Shown here one piece after another: positions 25,521 through 34,310 of a stretch of DNA of 64,000 nt. The notes below the pieces were generated by a model. That model was not told the DNA's origin. It did not search any database and was given only the letters and a program-made list of their open reading frames with translations. The translations under genes and the position numbers were made by a program. The stretch spans positions 124,001-188,000 of the forward strand of contig NZ_JQFA01000004.1 in the NCBI RefSeq assembly GCF_000763385.1, in the 5' to 3' direction. Source of the DNA: Leptolyngbya sp. KIOST-1 (GTDB lineage: Bacteria; Cyanobacteriota; Cyanobacteriia; Phormidesmidales; Phormidesmidaceae). The first letter of the stretch is position 1. Each line of letters begins with the position of its first letter.

Positions 25521-26168
25521 ATGACCTCGTACGCCACTGCCCGCGCCGATATGGGTGAGCTTCGCCGTCTGAGAAGCCTACTGCCCCCAGAGCTTCAGAG
25601 CTGGGTGACGGTGGAGTCGGCCATTGACGTTACCCCACCCTTAATCACCTGTGAAGAACTGGGCAAAGACCAGGTCGAAATTCAGGTCGATCTGCTCAAA
25701 TGGGAGCAGCTGGCCCTCGACCAGCGCAATCTACTGTTCTGGCACGAGGTGGGCCGCATCCAAAACGACACCATTCCCCGGGACGGTTGGGAAATGGCGG
25801 CTCTGGCGATTGGCCTGGGCGGTGCGGTGGGCGAACTGTGGGTACAGGACGGGCTGCTGCTGATGCTGGCCCTGAGTCTGTGCGGGTTTTCCAGCTGGCG
25901 GCTCTACAAGCGCAACAACAACCAAAAAACCCTACAGGAGAGCATCAGTGCCGACGAGCGGGCGATCGCCATTGCCACCCGCTTTGGCTACACCCTGCCC
26001 AATGCCTACAAGAGCCTGGGCAGCGCCCTCAAAACACTGATCGAGCAAACCCCCAAGAAGCGCCAGCGCGATCGCTACATCAAGCGCCTGGAGGCCCTCA
26101 AAAAGAGCGCCGCCAAGGCCAAAGAGAGCGCCCGGGCCGAGCGCGGCGACATGCGATCGGCCTACTAG
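25521..26168 (+). CDS. Cyanobacterial DUF3318-like membrane protein
   Basis: This 215-residue protein is of unknown function. The N-terminal ELRRLRSLLPPELQSWVTVESA recalls the DUF3318 family of cyanobacteria and plastids. A mixed region (LITCEELGKDQVEIQVDLLKW, LLFWHEVGRIQND) is followed by one or two hydrophobic segments (about residues 93-130) and a highly basic coiled-coil tail (KTLIEQTPKKRQRDRYIKRL, KKSAAKAKESARAERGD). The family name is a by-eye match. It has its own AT-rich upstream region and a convergent neighbour. Confidence 0.65.
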   Translation: MTSYATARADMGELRRLRSLLPPELQSWVTVESAIDVTPPLITCEELGKDQVEIQVDLLKWEQLALDQRNLLFWHEVGRIQNDTIPRDGWEMAALAIGLGGAVGELWVQDGLLLMLALSLCGFSSWRLYKRNNNQKTLQESISADERAIAIATRFGYTLPNAYKSLGSALKTLIEQTPKKRQRDRYIKRLEALKKSAAKAKESARAERGDMRSAY

Positions 26169-26278
26169 AGACTGTCATTCATAGCTGCTAAACGGCCCAA
26201 CACCAAGGGTTACAGCCCCTAGCCCGTCTGGCGTTGCTGAACACGGGGATGAATCAATCATCCAACGCTCCTAATCGG

Positions 26279-26296
26279 GGCAAACGGTCGTTTGCC
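26279..26296. terminator. Candidate bidirectional hairpin between convergent genes
   Basis: GGCAAACG (26279-26286) and CGTTTGCC (26289-26296) are perfect complements with a 2-base gap. It lies between two convergent genes, but no good T run follows on either strand. Confidence 0.35.
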
Positions 26297-26345
26297 TCCA
26301 CGGGAGGGGTTAAATTTTGAATTCATACCTGGGTTCTATAACGCC

Positions 26346-27434
26346 CTAACCCGCAACGCCAACCACTTGCAAAATTGAAGAGACCAGCTCCGGAGTTACC
26401 TCTGGCGGCAGGTGACCGCTGGCCCCAACCACCTCAAACCCAGAGCCCTGGGGCACCACCCCAGTCAGGCCCGCCGCCGTCAGCACTGCCCCGACCTCTG
26501 AAGACCCTTCAGGTAGCACCACCAGCGGCTTTGCCCCCTGGCGGTAGACTCCCACCTGGCGCACCGTGAGCCCAAACGCACCGGCCTGGAAAGCCGGATT
26601 TAGCTCGCCGTCGTACTCAAACTTGCTCAGCATCAGCTGCATGGAGTACAGCTGGGTTGGATTTAGGGGAGTGGCTTCGGGCATCGTGCGGGCGCGTCGG
26701 GTGGCCACCATGGCCCGAAAGGGCGTTCGAATTTGGCTGGAGGAATCGGCGGCGGTATCAAATGAGCGACAGTAGGCCAGGCTGTCCCAGCCGGGGCTGT
26801 CGCGCAAAATCCACTTGTAGCGCTGGCCGTCGCCCTGGACCTGCAGCACCGTGCCCTGCCACTGGCCCAGGTCCAGGGGCGGCTCCAGGTTGCGGGTGCG
26901 GATCGAGGCAAAGCCGCCACTGTTGGCCGTTGAAACCTGGCCCACAAATCGCAGCCCCTGCTGCCACTGCACCTGGCTGGTGCTGACACCCCCCATCACG
27001 CCGTCGTCCAGGCTGCCCCACAGGACCGCGATCGCCGGGTCGAGCGGCTGGAAGTCAATCAGGGTAGCCTCCTCGTAGGGCGTCCGCTGGCCCAGCTGAG
27101 CAATCCAGGTCTGCGGGTTGTCCGACTCCTCGGTGGGCAGCCCAACCACCACCGCCGTATTGACGATGTCAGGACAGTCAGTCCCCTCAGCGACCGTTCC
27201 CACCTGGTAGCCAAGCGGCTGGATCGCGGCGCTGAGCCGATCGGCGGTACGGCCTGCTCCACCCAGCAGAACTACCTTCGGTGGCGGCGACACAGGCGCT
27301 AGACTGGGGGGAGCTTGGGACATGGCGGCATCGGTACGGGCGAGTCCAGGCAGGACTCTTAGACCTGGGGACAAGGGGCCGAATACATCAAAATGAACCA
27401 GCGTTTTAAGCAGTCGGAGCGGATTCCAAACCAT
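26346..27434 (-). CDS. CIA30-domain protein (complex I intermediate-associated family)
   Basis: This 362-residue protein has a C-terminal CIA30 domain (about 130-300: AVLWGSLDDGVMGGVSTSQVQW, FVGQVSTANSGGFASIRTR, GQWQGTVLQVQGDGQRYKWILRDS, QLMLSKFEYDGELNPAFQAGAF). In other cyanobacteria this domain usually sits behind a full NAD(P)-binding Rossmann domain. Here only its first strand and glycine loop (VVLLGGAGRTADRLSAAI) and a short following strand remain, so the N-terminal domain is shortened. The N terminus MVWNPLRLLKTLVHFDVFGPL fits the usual start of the family. A role in NDH or photosynthetic complex assembly is inferred from the name family. Confidence 0.82.
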   Translation of the reverse strand: MVWNPLRLLKTLVHFDVFGPLSPGLRVLPGLARTDAAMSQAPPSLAPVSPPPKVVLLGGAGRTADRLSAAIQPLGYQVGTVAEGTDCPDIVNTAVVVGLPTEESDNPQTWIAQLGQRTPYEEATLIDFQPLDPAIAVLWGSLDDGVMGGVSTSQVQWQQGLRFVGQVSTANSGGFASIRTRNLEPPLDLGQWQGTVLQVQGDGQRYKWILRDSPGWDSLAYCRSFDTAADSSSQIRTPFRAMVATRRARTMPEATPLNPTQLYSMQLMLSKFEYDGELNPAFQAGAFGLTVRQVGVYRQGAKPLVVLPEGSSEVGAVLTAAGLTGVVPQGSGFEVVGASGHLPPEVTPELVSSILQVVGVAG

Positions 27435-27925
27435 AGGAATAACTTACAGCAAAATCTCGGAGGACACAGCTAGATCCGTTAGTTTGTCGCCAATACAGCC
27501 GCATTTTTCTGTGAATTCACCCATTAGCTGAGCGGTAGAGCCTGGGTATGCTGGGTCTATGAACTCGGGAGTATCAGTGGCCAGAGCATCAGTAATTCAC
27601 CTGGCGATCGCGATCGCCGCCGTGTTCAACCACCCCTTTTGTCTCGGGTTCAGTGGCCAGGCGACTGGCTCTAAAACTAAAGATTTCGCGAGGTGAACCA
27701 GGCGTATGCATCAAATTTTCATGAACGGCGCTTCACGCCATCCCGATTATCCCCTAGCCCTGCCGTCTAATGACAATAAGCCACTCAGTAACCCCCAGTA
27801 ACGACCCTCTGAGGATTCTACTGACCTCTATCGTCTAGCCATAGTCGTTATCTTTAGCCTTAAATTTTGGCCTGGCACAACCCCTGTGTACTTGGTGTAG
27901 TGGTTCTTTAGAGCAAGCCTTGTCC
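27435..27925. promoter_or_regulatory. Divergent intergenic region upstream of the GT4 gene
   Basis: These 491 bases contain no gene I can support. HIP1-type sequence occurs near 27605 (GCGATCGCGATCGCC). A tRNA D-arm-like string at 27532-27549 was examined and rejected. Promoters of the two divergent genes should lie here. Confidence 0.4.
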
Positions 27926-29209
27926 ATGCGAATTCTTATTTATTCTTACAACTATCATCCCGAGCCCATCGGCATTGCGCCCTTGATGACCGAGCTGGCC
28001 GAGGGCTTGGCCGCCAGGGGTCATCAGGTGCGGGTTGTTACCGCTATGCCAAACTATCCTGAGCGCACCATCTACCCTGAGTATCGCGGTCGCCTCTACG
28101 CCACCGAAACACGCAACGGCGTCATGATCCAGCGCTGCTTTGTGATGGCCTGCCCAAAGCGGGGGCTGCTGGGGCGGCTGCTGCTGGAGTCAAGCTTCAT
28201 CACCCTGAGCCTGTGGCCTGCTCTGCGGGGGTGGCGTCCCGATATCATCCTCAATAGCAGTCCGTCGTTGCCGGCCTGCCTGCCGGTTGCCATCCTGAAA
28301 ACACTGTTTCAGTGTCCCAGCGTGCTCAACCTGCAGGATATTTTGCCCGAGGCGGCCATCCAGACCGGCCTGCTTAGCAATCCCCTGGCCATTCGGGCGT
28401 TTGAGCTGCTCGAATCGTTTGCCTACCGAAGCGCTACCCGCATCAGCATCATCGCGCCGGGTTTTCGTGACAACCTGCGGAGCAAAGGCGTACCCGATAG
28501 CAAAATGGTGCCCATTTCCAATTGGGTAGACGTAGATTTTATTGCCCCTCGCCCCCAGGCCAGCAGCGAGTTTCGCCGTCGCCACGGGCTACAGGACAAG
28601 TTTGTGGTGCTCTACACCGGCAACATTGCCGAAACCCAGGGGGTCAGAACGGCGATTCGGGCCGCCCAGGCCCTAACCACCTACCCGGACATCCAAATGG
28701 TGATTGTGGGAGAGGGGAAGCAGCTGACGGCCCTCGACCGGTTTCGCCAGCAGCTGGGCCTGAACAATGTTTCGCTCCTGCCCTTTGTGCCTCGGGCCGA
28801 ACTACCGGATCTGCTGGCCGCGGCCGATGTCGGCCTGATTTTGCAGAAGCACGGTGTCGTCGGGTTCAACATGCCGTCTAAAACCCAGGTGCTGCTGGCC
28901 AGCGGTCGACCCATCCTGGCCTCTGTGCCTGCCCATGGCACCGCCGCCCAGGCCGTGCTGGCCAGCGGTGGTGGGCTGGTGGTCGACCCGGAAAATCCCA
29001 CGGCTCTGGCCAAGGGCATTCTGGATCTGTACCACCAGCCGGAAAAGGCGCAGGCCCTGGCCCGTCGGGGTCGCCAGTATGCGCTGGAGCACTACTCGGC
29101 CAAGCGCGCGATCGATCGCTATGAGGCTCTGTTTTACGCGCTGACGTCGCCCCAGCGTCAGCCCCTGGACGGGGACATGGTGCTGGCCCTGCAGCCGGTC
29201 CAGAAGTAG
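27926..29209 (+). CDS. GT4 glycosyltransferase, WcaI-like
   Basis: This 427-residue GT-B glycosyltransferase has an N-terminal acceptor domain (MRILIYSYNYHPEPIGIAPLMTELAEGLAARGHQVRVVTAMPNYPE, typical of the WcaI/colanic acid branch) and a C-terminal GT1-like domain (VVLYTGNIAETQGVRTAIRAA, VIVGEGKQL, VSLLPFVPRAELPDLLAAADVGLI, PSKTQVLLASGRPILASV). It would transfer a sugar from a nucleotide donor to a lipid-linked glycan at the cytoplasmic membrane. The ATG at 27926 is preferred over a TTG two codons upstream. A stem GAGCCTTG/CAAGGCTC follows 3 bases after the stop. Confidence 0.88.
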   Translation: MRILIYSYNYHPEPIGIAPLMTELAEGLAARGHQVRVVTAMPNYPERTIYPEYRGRLYATETRNGVMIQRCFVMACPKRGLLGRLLLESSFITLSLWPALRGWRPDIILNSSPSLPACLPVAILKTLFQCPSVLNLQDILPEAAIQTGLLSNPLAIRAFELLESFAYRSATRISIIAPGFRDNLRSKGVPDSKMVPISNWVDVDFIAPRPQASSEFRRRHGLQDKFVVLYTGNIAETQGVRTAIRAAQALTTYPDIQMVIVGEGKQLTALDRFRQQLGLNNVSLLPFVPRAELPDLLAAADVGLILQKHGVVGFNMPSKTQVLLASGRPILASVPAHGTAAQAVLASGGGLVVDPENPTALAKGILDLYHQPEKAQALARRGRQYALEHYSAKRAIDRYEALFYALTSPQRQPLDGDMVLALQPVQK

Positions 29210-29212
29210 CTG

Positions 29213-29240
29213 GAGCCTTGGGGAAGGATATACAAGGCTC
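29213..29240 (+). terminator. Candidate 3' hairpin of the GT4 gene
   Basis: GAGCCTTG (29213-29220) and CAAGGCTC (29233-29240) pair perfectly and can extend by two more pairs. It lies directly after the stop codon. No T run follows, so termination would be weak or Rho-dependent. Confidence 0.4.
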
Positions 29241-29381
29241 TAGGGCGTGTCATCAATTCTGACTAAAAGCCATCTACTCCAAGCCTTGCCACGCCCGCCC
29301 CTAGAAAGCCGGTACAGTATCCCTACCTAGCAGAGCCAGGGGTATGCGAGCGACGGTAGTCAGGGAAAGCTTGACTTGCCG

Positions 29382-29405
29382 CTGGGGCCATTTCGCTGGC
29401 CCCAG
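29382..29405 (-). terminator. Candidate 3' hairpin downstream of exbD
   Basis: CTGGGGCCA (29382-29390) and TGGCCCCAG (29397-29405) form a perfect 9-bp stem with a 6-base loop, 19 bases beyond the exbD stop. There is no T run, so it may protect the 3' end rather than terminate. Confidence 0.45.
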
Positions 29406-29423
29406 CCCCCCGTCGAGAATCGC

Positions 29424-29834
29424 TCATTCTTCAATCGCTAGGGAAACCCGACGGCCGCCCACAGAGCGCATTTCGCCCAGAAACTGCATTACCTGCTCGT
29501 AGGGCAGGTCCTGGCTGGGCAGCAGAAAGACGATGTTCTCTGGGTTGCGGCCCAGGTAGGCTTCCATCTGCCCCTTGAGGGCGTCGATTTCGATGGGCTG
29601 ACCGTTGAGCTGCACCTGGTTTTCCCCGACCAGTTGCACAATGAACGGGTCGGCGGGCAAGGGTGGCGGCGCGTTGTCCTGCTGCTCGGCGGGGAGCTGC
29701 ACCTCAATTAGCTTTTCGCTGCCCAGGGTGAGGGTGATGACGACAAAAAAGGCCAGAATGCCCATCATCACCGTCAGCATGGGAATCAGATCTACCGGCG
29801 GAGGCGGCGGGGCGACCTTTGACTTAAAGCGCAT
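29424..29834 (-). CDS. exbD: ExbD/TolR-family proton-channel subunit
   Basis: This 136-residue inner-membrane protein has a short cytoplasmic tail (MRFKSKVAPPPP), one membrane segment (about 17-38, VDLIPMLTVMMGILAFFVVITL with the ion-conducting aspartate D16 at its start) and a periplasmic domain. With ExbB it uses the proton gradient to energise outer-membrane transport or envelope functions. It follows exbB after 4 bases. The TonB partner is not in the window. Confidence 0.9.
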   Translation of the reverse strand: MRFKSKVAPPPPPVDLIPMLTVMMGILAFFVVITLTLGSEKLIEVQLPAEQQDNAPPPLPADPFIVQLVGENQVQLNGQPIEIDALKGQMEAYLGRNPENIVFLLPSQDLPYEQVMQFLGEMRSVGGRRVSLAIEE

Positions 29835-29838
29835 GGGG

Positions 29839-30534
29839 CTATCCTAGGCGATCGCCTGTACCGATCAACTCGCCCGAGTGGCTCCGCTCACCGCCGTTCT
29901 GGGCGGGTTCGTACCAGTACTGGCGGTAGATCAGCTCTAGCTCGTTGCCCGCATCGGAGAAATAATCGATCTGCTGGGACTGCAGGGTAACCAGGACGCG
30001 AAACACCAGCAGCGCGACGATCGCCACCACCATGCCCGCCGCCGTAGTGATCAGCGCCTCACCGATACCCGCCGCCGCCGCCGTGGCCTGATCGCCTGAG
30101 CCGCCGCCGCCAATGTTGAGGTTGCCAAAGGTGGCAATCAGGCCCGTCACCGTGCCCAGCAGCCCCAGCAGGGGGGCTACGGCGACAATGGTTTCCAGCA
30201 GCTTGTCGCCCTTGCGCATTTTGACGAACTCGCGATCGCCGGTCGTTTCCATCGCCAGCCGAAAGGTGTCGGGGGAAGGCTGCTTGAGCCGCAGGGGAGC
30301 CAGCAGAAACCGGCCAATGGGCAGATCCTGGGCCTGGGCGGCGATCGCAGCGGCCTGGGTCAGGTCACGGCGGGCGGCATCGAGCACGTCAGTGACGACT
30401 TGATCCTCGCGACGCAGGAGCTGAGTCCAGAACAGCGATCGCTCCAGGGCGGTGGCAATGGTCAGCACTGAACAGCCCAAAATGGGCACCATGACCGGCC
30501 CACCCTTCGCTAAAAAATCGAGAACAGTTGTCAT
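29839..30534 (-). CDS. exbB: MotA/TolQ/ExbB-family proton-channel subunit
   Basis: This 231-residue protein has three membrane segments: an N-terminal one (VMVPILGCSVLTIATALER) and a later pair (LETIVAVAPLLGLLGTVTGLIATF and LITTAAGMVVAIVALLVFRVL) carrying the conserved APLLGLLGTV pore motif. It forms the pentameric stator with ExbD. The two genes are an operon on the minus strand. The cargo of this system is unknown; TonB-dependent siderophore or vitamin uptake is the usual use. Confidence 0.9.
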   Translation of the reverse strand: MTTVLDFLAKGGPVMVPILGCSVLTIATALERSLFWTQLLRREDQVVTDVLDAARRDLTQAAAIAAQAQDLPIGRFLLAPLRLKQPSPDTFRLAMETTGDREFVKMRKGDKLLETIVAVAPLLGLLGTVTGLIATFGNLNIGGGGSGDQATAAAAGIGEALITTAAGMVVAIVALLVFRVLVTLQSQQIDYFSDAGNELELIYRQYWYEPAQNGGERSHSGELIGTGDRLG

Positions 30535-30776
30535 AGCCCCAGAGTTAGTTGGTTTTGCTAGCTGTACGGTTGAGCGTTTCCGATATCACCTGATAGCGCC
30601 TGTTCAGGTCGTTCGGCCCAGCCGGGGGGCTGGTCTAGCAACCGCCTAGGGCCCAGATGAGCGGCAACACTGCTACCAGGATAAGCCTACCGAAGCGGAC
30701 TAGCCCACAGATTAAAGCACAGCATTTTAGCCATTAAGAAATGGTTAACACACTGAGTTTGAGGAAAGGGCGACCC

Positions 30777-31517
30777 TTAGTCGTTGTCGCCCGGAATATA
30801 GGCCCGATTGATTACACGCCCCGTCGGTCCCGTGGTGGTGGTGGTTTTCACCCCAGGGCTCGCCGCTGGGGCCACAGTCTGGTTGGTCTGGCTGGGTTGA
30901 CTTGGGGTTGGCGAGGAAGCCGTGGGCTGAGGTGCTCCGGTGGCAGGGGCCGCCGCCATCGCCGCCGCTGGCTGAATCTCTTGCCAAGTCAAATTGCCAT
31001 CGGCAGCTATGCTGACCAGTACAGCCTCAATCGACTCGGCCTCCGTGGCAAGGCCACCGACAATTTGGCACTGAAAGCGATCGCCTGGCTGATTGACCCG
31101 GTAGGTCGCGGTACCGCAGTCAATCTGGGCCCGCTTACCGTAGACCTGAGCCAATCCCCTCTGGATGGTGTCTTCGATCTTGGGCAGGTTGAGCAGCACC
31201 TTGGAACTGGGCACCTCCCAGGTGACGTTGCCCTGATCGTCCTGCTGGGTGACGTTGATGGTAAAGGTACCCTCTGGGTCGAGTTCGCCCACACAGCGAA
31301 AATAGGCCCCGGCCTGGCGGCTGACATCGCTGGGGCAGCGCACGGCGGCCAGGGTCAGCCGTCGCCCCTGCCGCTCAATATCGGCTTTAATGCTGGCCTC
31401 TACCTCGCTGGTGTCGAGGCGGTTACCGCAGGCGGTGAGTCCCAGGGCCAGCAGCCCCAGCAGCCCAGCGAGCGGTTTTGTAACGGTGATCGAAGAGAGT
31501 GGGTTGCGCCTATCCAT
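30777..31517 (-). CDS. Lipoprotein with two DUF4333-like domains
   Basis: This 246-residue exported protein has a signal peptide with a lipobox (GLLALGLTACGN, lipidation cysteine near residue 24). Two related domains follow, each with a conserved cysteine pair: RLTLAAVRCPSDVSRQAGAYFRCVGEL and KRAQIDCGTATYRVNQPGDRFQCQIVGG. This pattern fits DUF4333, which is rare outside actinobacteria and cyanobacteria; function unknown. The Pro/Thr/Ser-rich C-terminal tail looks disordered. The ATG at 31517 (MDRRNPL) gives a proper signal peptide, whereas codons further upstream would not. Confidence 0.75.
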   Translation of the reverse strand: MDRRNPLSSITVTKPLAGLLGLLALGLTACGNRLDTSEVEASIKADIERQGRRLTLAAVRCPSDVSRQAGAYFRCVGELDPEGTFTINVTQQDDQGNVTWEVPSSKVLLNLPKIEDTIQRGLAQVYGKRAQIDCGTATYRVNQPGDRFQCQIVGGLATEAESIEAVLVSIAADGNLTWQEIQPAAAMAAAPATGAPQPTASSPTPSQPSQTNQTVAPAASPGVKTTTTTGPTGRVINRAYIPGDND

Positions 31518-31690
31518 CGAACCAGTGAATCCATTGGGGTGACATCCCGATTGTGGCAGCAATAGCCGCTTTACGCATGCTATCCCCACTACCTCGGGCC
31601 GCAAAAAGAAAAGAGCATGTTGTCGGACAACTCCCCCTCTCCACCATAATAGAGACAGCTCTTAACACTCGTTCACAAATACTCGGCACT

Positions 31691-33202
31691 ATGGCACAGG
31701 ACCTCCAGCAATTTTTGACCCTGCTCGAGCAGCGCGGGCAGCTCCGTCGGATCAAGGCCCCGGTCAGCGCCGAACTGGAAATTGCTGAAATCGCCAATCG
31801 CCTGCTGCTTGGCGGCGGGCCCGCTCTGCTGTTCGAGAATGTGCAGGGAGCCACCATGCCCCTGGCCATCAACGTGCTGGGCACCGTCGAGCGGGTGTGC
31901 TGGGCCATGGGTATGGACCACCCCGCCGACCTCGAAACCCTGGGGCAAAAGCTGGCCCTGCTCTACCAGCCTCGCCCCCCCAAGCAGTTTAGTCAGGCGA
32001 TCGATCTGGGCAAGGCGCTCTTTGATGTGGTCAAGGCCAAGCCCATGCGCGACCTGCTGCCCCCCTGCCAGCAGGTGGTGCTGAAGGATGACGCGGTCGA
32101 TCTCAACCAGATTCCCCTGCTGCGGGTCTACCCCGGCGATGCCGGTAAGGTGATCACCCTGGGGCTGATGATTACCAAAGACCCGGAGACCAAGATTCCC
32201 AATGTCGGAGTCTACCGGCTTCAGCTCCAGTCCCGGAATACCGCAACGGTGCAGTGGCTGTCGGTGCGGGGCTGCAGCCGCCACCTGCGCAAGGCCGCAG
32301 AGATGGGCCAAAAGCTGGAGGTGGCGATCGCGATCGGGGTTCACCCCCTGGTCATTCTCGCCGCCGCCACGCCGCTGCCTATCGATCTATCGGAGTGGCT
32401 GTTTGCGGGCCTCTACGCCGGCAAAGGGCTCAACCTGGCCAAGTGCAAAACCGTCGACCTGGAGGTGCCCGCCGAGTCTGAAATCGTGCTGGAGGGCACC
32501 ATTACCCCCGGCGAAACCGCCGTCGATGGCCCCGCAGGCGACCACATTGGCTACTACGGCGGCGTCAACGAAGCCGCGCCGCTGCTGCGGTTCCACTGCC
32601 TCACCCACCGCAAAAATCCGATCTACATGACCACCTTTAGCGGTCGCCCACCCAAGGAAGACGCCATGATGGCGATCGCCCTCAACCGCATCTACAATCC
32701 CATCCTGCGCCAGCAGGTGCCCGAAATTCAGGACTTCTTTTTGCCGATGGAAGGGCTGAGCTACAAAGCGGCGGTGCTCTCGATCGAGAAATCCTACCCC
32801 GGTCAGGCCAAGCGGGCCGCCCTGGCGTTCTGGTCGGCCCTGCCCCAGTTCAGCTACACCAAGTTTGTGATCGTAGTCGACAAGGCCATCAACATCCGCG
32901 ATCCGCGTCAGGTGATGTGGGCGGTGACCTCGAAGGTGGACCCAGCGCGGGATGTGTTTATTTTGCCCAACAACCCCTTTGATCGGCTGGATTTTGCCAC
33001 CGAGAAGCCGGGGCTGGGCAGCCGCATGGGCATCGACGCAACGACGAAGGTCTACCCCGAAACCGATCGCCCCTGGAGCGAAGAGCTCACCCCCGATCCG
33101 GACACCGCTGCCCTGGTCGATCGCCGCTGGGCAGAGTATGGCTTGGGCGACTTGAACCTGAGCGATGTGGACCCCAATCTGTTTGGCTACGACATCAAAT
33201 AA
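31691..33202 (+). CDS. ubiD: UbiD-family decarboxylase
   Basis: This 503-residue prenylated-FMN-dependent decarboxylase probably removes the carboxyl group of 4-hydroxy-3-solanesylbenzoate in plastoquinone synthesis. Features are DLQQFLTLLEQRGQLRRI at the N terminus, NVGVYRLQLQSRNTATVQW, CSRHLRKA, VAIAIGVHPLVILAAATPLP, the EIVLEGTITPGETAVDGPAGDHIGYYG block with the prFMN-site acids, and the C-terminal KVDPARDVFILPNNPFDRLDF. The ATG at 31691 is where the family begins; the frame stays open upstream only by chance. Its last 8 bases overlap the convergent DUF29 gene. Confidence 0.92.
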   Translation: MAQDLQQFLTLLEQRGQLRRIKAPVSAELEIAEIANRLLLGGGPALLFENVQGATMPLAINVLGTVERVCWAMGMDHPADLETLGQKLALLYQPRPPKQFSQAIDLGKALFDVVKAKPMRDLLPPCQQVVLKDDAVDLNQIPLLRVYPGDAGKVITLGLMITKDPETKIPNVGVYRLQLQSRNTATVQWLSVRGCSRHLRKAAEMGQKLEVAIAIGVHPLVILAAATPLPIDLSEWLFAGLYAGKGLNLAKCKTVDLEVPAESEIVLEGTITPGETAVDGPAGDHIGYYGGVNEAAPLLRFHCLTHRKNPIYMTTFSGRPPKEDAMMAIALNRIYNPILRQQVPEIQDFFLPMEGLSYKAAVLSIEKSYPGQAKRAALAFWSALPQFSYTKFVIVVDKAINIRDPRQVMWAVTSKVDPARDVFILPNNPFDRLDFATEKPGLGSRMGIDATTKVYPETDRPWSEELTPDPDTAALVDRRWAEYGLGDLNLSDVDPNLFGYDIK

Positions 33203-33614
33203 TGTGGCCCATGGCGCGGTCAATAATGGTGTCGCGATCGAGCTTGGCTGCCAGGGTCTCTGGGTCGTAGAGACCTTCTGCAACTTCTAGCGAAGCCGCG
33301 TTGAGTGCTGGTTCGTAAGCTTCTTCGAGGGCCGATCGTAGTTCTTCGGGTTGAAGATAATGGCCCCCAGCTTTACGACGCTTATTTTTGCTTTGAATCT
33401 CTAGGGCTGAGTTGCGAATGGAGACATCCCAGGACCGAGTCGTTCGGTTTTCTGCCTGTTGTTTGATGAGGTGCAGGAGCAAAATTTTCGCATAGCTGCG
33501 AATATTGCTGACTTTATCGTCTCGGCTCATCTCCTCTAAATCTTCGATAATGACCAAGGCTCCCGGTATGTCGCCCTGAAGCAATCGGCCTTTAAGCTCT
33601 AGCAGTTCTTCCAT
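33195..33614 (-). CDS. DUF29-family protein
   Basis: This 139-residue protein belongs to DUF29, which is abundant and multi-copy in cyanobacteria and of unknown function. Matching stretches are ELLELKGRLLQGDIPGALVIIEDLEEMSRDDKVSNIRSYAKILLLHLIKQQAENRTTRSWDVSIRNSALEI and YLQPEELRSALEEAYEPALNAASLEVAEG. I use the ATG at 33614; an upstream in-frame codon at 33632 is possible. Its 3' end overlaps ubiD by 8 bases on the opposite strand. Confidence 0.85.
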   Translation of the reverse strand: MEELLELKGRLLQGDIPGALVIIEDLEEMSRDDKVSNIRSYAKILLLHLIKQQAENRTTRSWDVSIRNSALEIQSKNKRRKAGGHYLQPEELRSALEEAYEPALNAASLEVAEGLYDPETLAAKLDRDTIIDRAMGHII

Positions 33615-33685
33615 GCGGGTTGCTCGCAGCAATGACGGTTGCGATCGGATCGATCTCTATCGTAGCTGGGTCTTTTGTAGCGGGT

Positions 33686-34237
33686 CTAAGAGTAGCGAGG
33701 ATTGAGGCTGGAGCCGGTGCGACCTGTGGTGAGCCAAAGCAGCGATCGCCCGGTGTCGCGCAGGATGCGCCAGGGGGATTCTTGGCCGTAGCTGTGGGGA
33801 GGGCTGATGGAGGTAAAGGCGATGCCCTGACTACCGAGGACGATGGTAGCGATCGCGGTAGCCCTGGGCATGTGAAATGCGGAGGTGATCAGGTAGATGT
33901 GTTGGATATTGGCGGCTTTGAGGTCGGGGACGAGGGTGGTGAAATTGGTGACGGTGTCAGTGGCGCGGTAGTCGAGGTGGTAGCGGCTGGGAGAAATGTG
34001 GGCGGCCTGGAAGATGGCGTGGGCCTGGGCGGCGGGGATGCCGCTAGAGATCCAGATGGGTAGATCGGGTCGCGTCTGGGCGAATTGGGCGGTAAAGGTT
34101 TCGCGGCCAGAACCGCCGCCGAGAGTGAGGATGGCCTGGGGTTGGGGGGTTTGGAGGCGGGCGATCGCTAGGTTGAGCGGCAGCAGCAGGAGCCAGCCGA
34201 GGAGGAGCAGAGGCAGGAGCCGGAGGAGCGATCGCAT
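33686..34237 (-). CDS. YdcF-like DUF218 membrane protein
   Basis: This 183-residue protein has an N-terminal hydrophobic segment (residues 5-24) and a DUF218/YdcF domain: QAILTLGGGSGRETFTAQFA, PIWISSGIP, YHLDYRATDTVTNFTTLVPDLKA, IYLITSAFHMPRATAIATIVLGS. Members such as SanA and ElyC affect envelope integrity or lipid-carrier use. The typical GYDSRSGDTLxNA pattern is only partly kept. It is the last minus-strand gene before the polysaccharide genes and may be linked to them by function. Confidence 0.8.
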   Translation of the reverse strand: MRSLLRLLPLLLLGWLLLLPLNLAIARLQTPQPQAILTLGGGSGRETFTAQFAQTRPDLPIWISSGIPAAQAHAIFQAAHISPSRYHLDYRATDTVTNFTTLVPDLKAANIQHIYLITSAFHMPRATAIATIVLGSQGIAFTSISPPHSYGQESPWRILRDTGRSLLWLTTGRTGSSLNPRYS

Positions 34238-34310
34238 GGGGTGGTGACTGTGGCTGTCTTTAGCTTCATGCTAAAGCGCCTGAGGCGATCCGTTGGGATG
34301 AGTGCGATCG

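Noticed and set aside
27526..27600. tRNA-like D-arm string (TTAGCTGAGCGGTAGAGC) upstream of the GT4 gene
   Set aside because: The following bases do not form an anticodon stem, there is no T-arm consensus and no acceptor stem closes, so it is at most a fragment or chance match.
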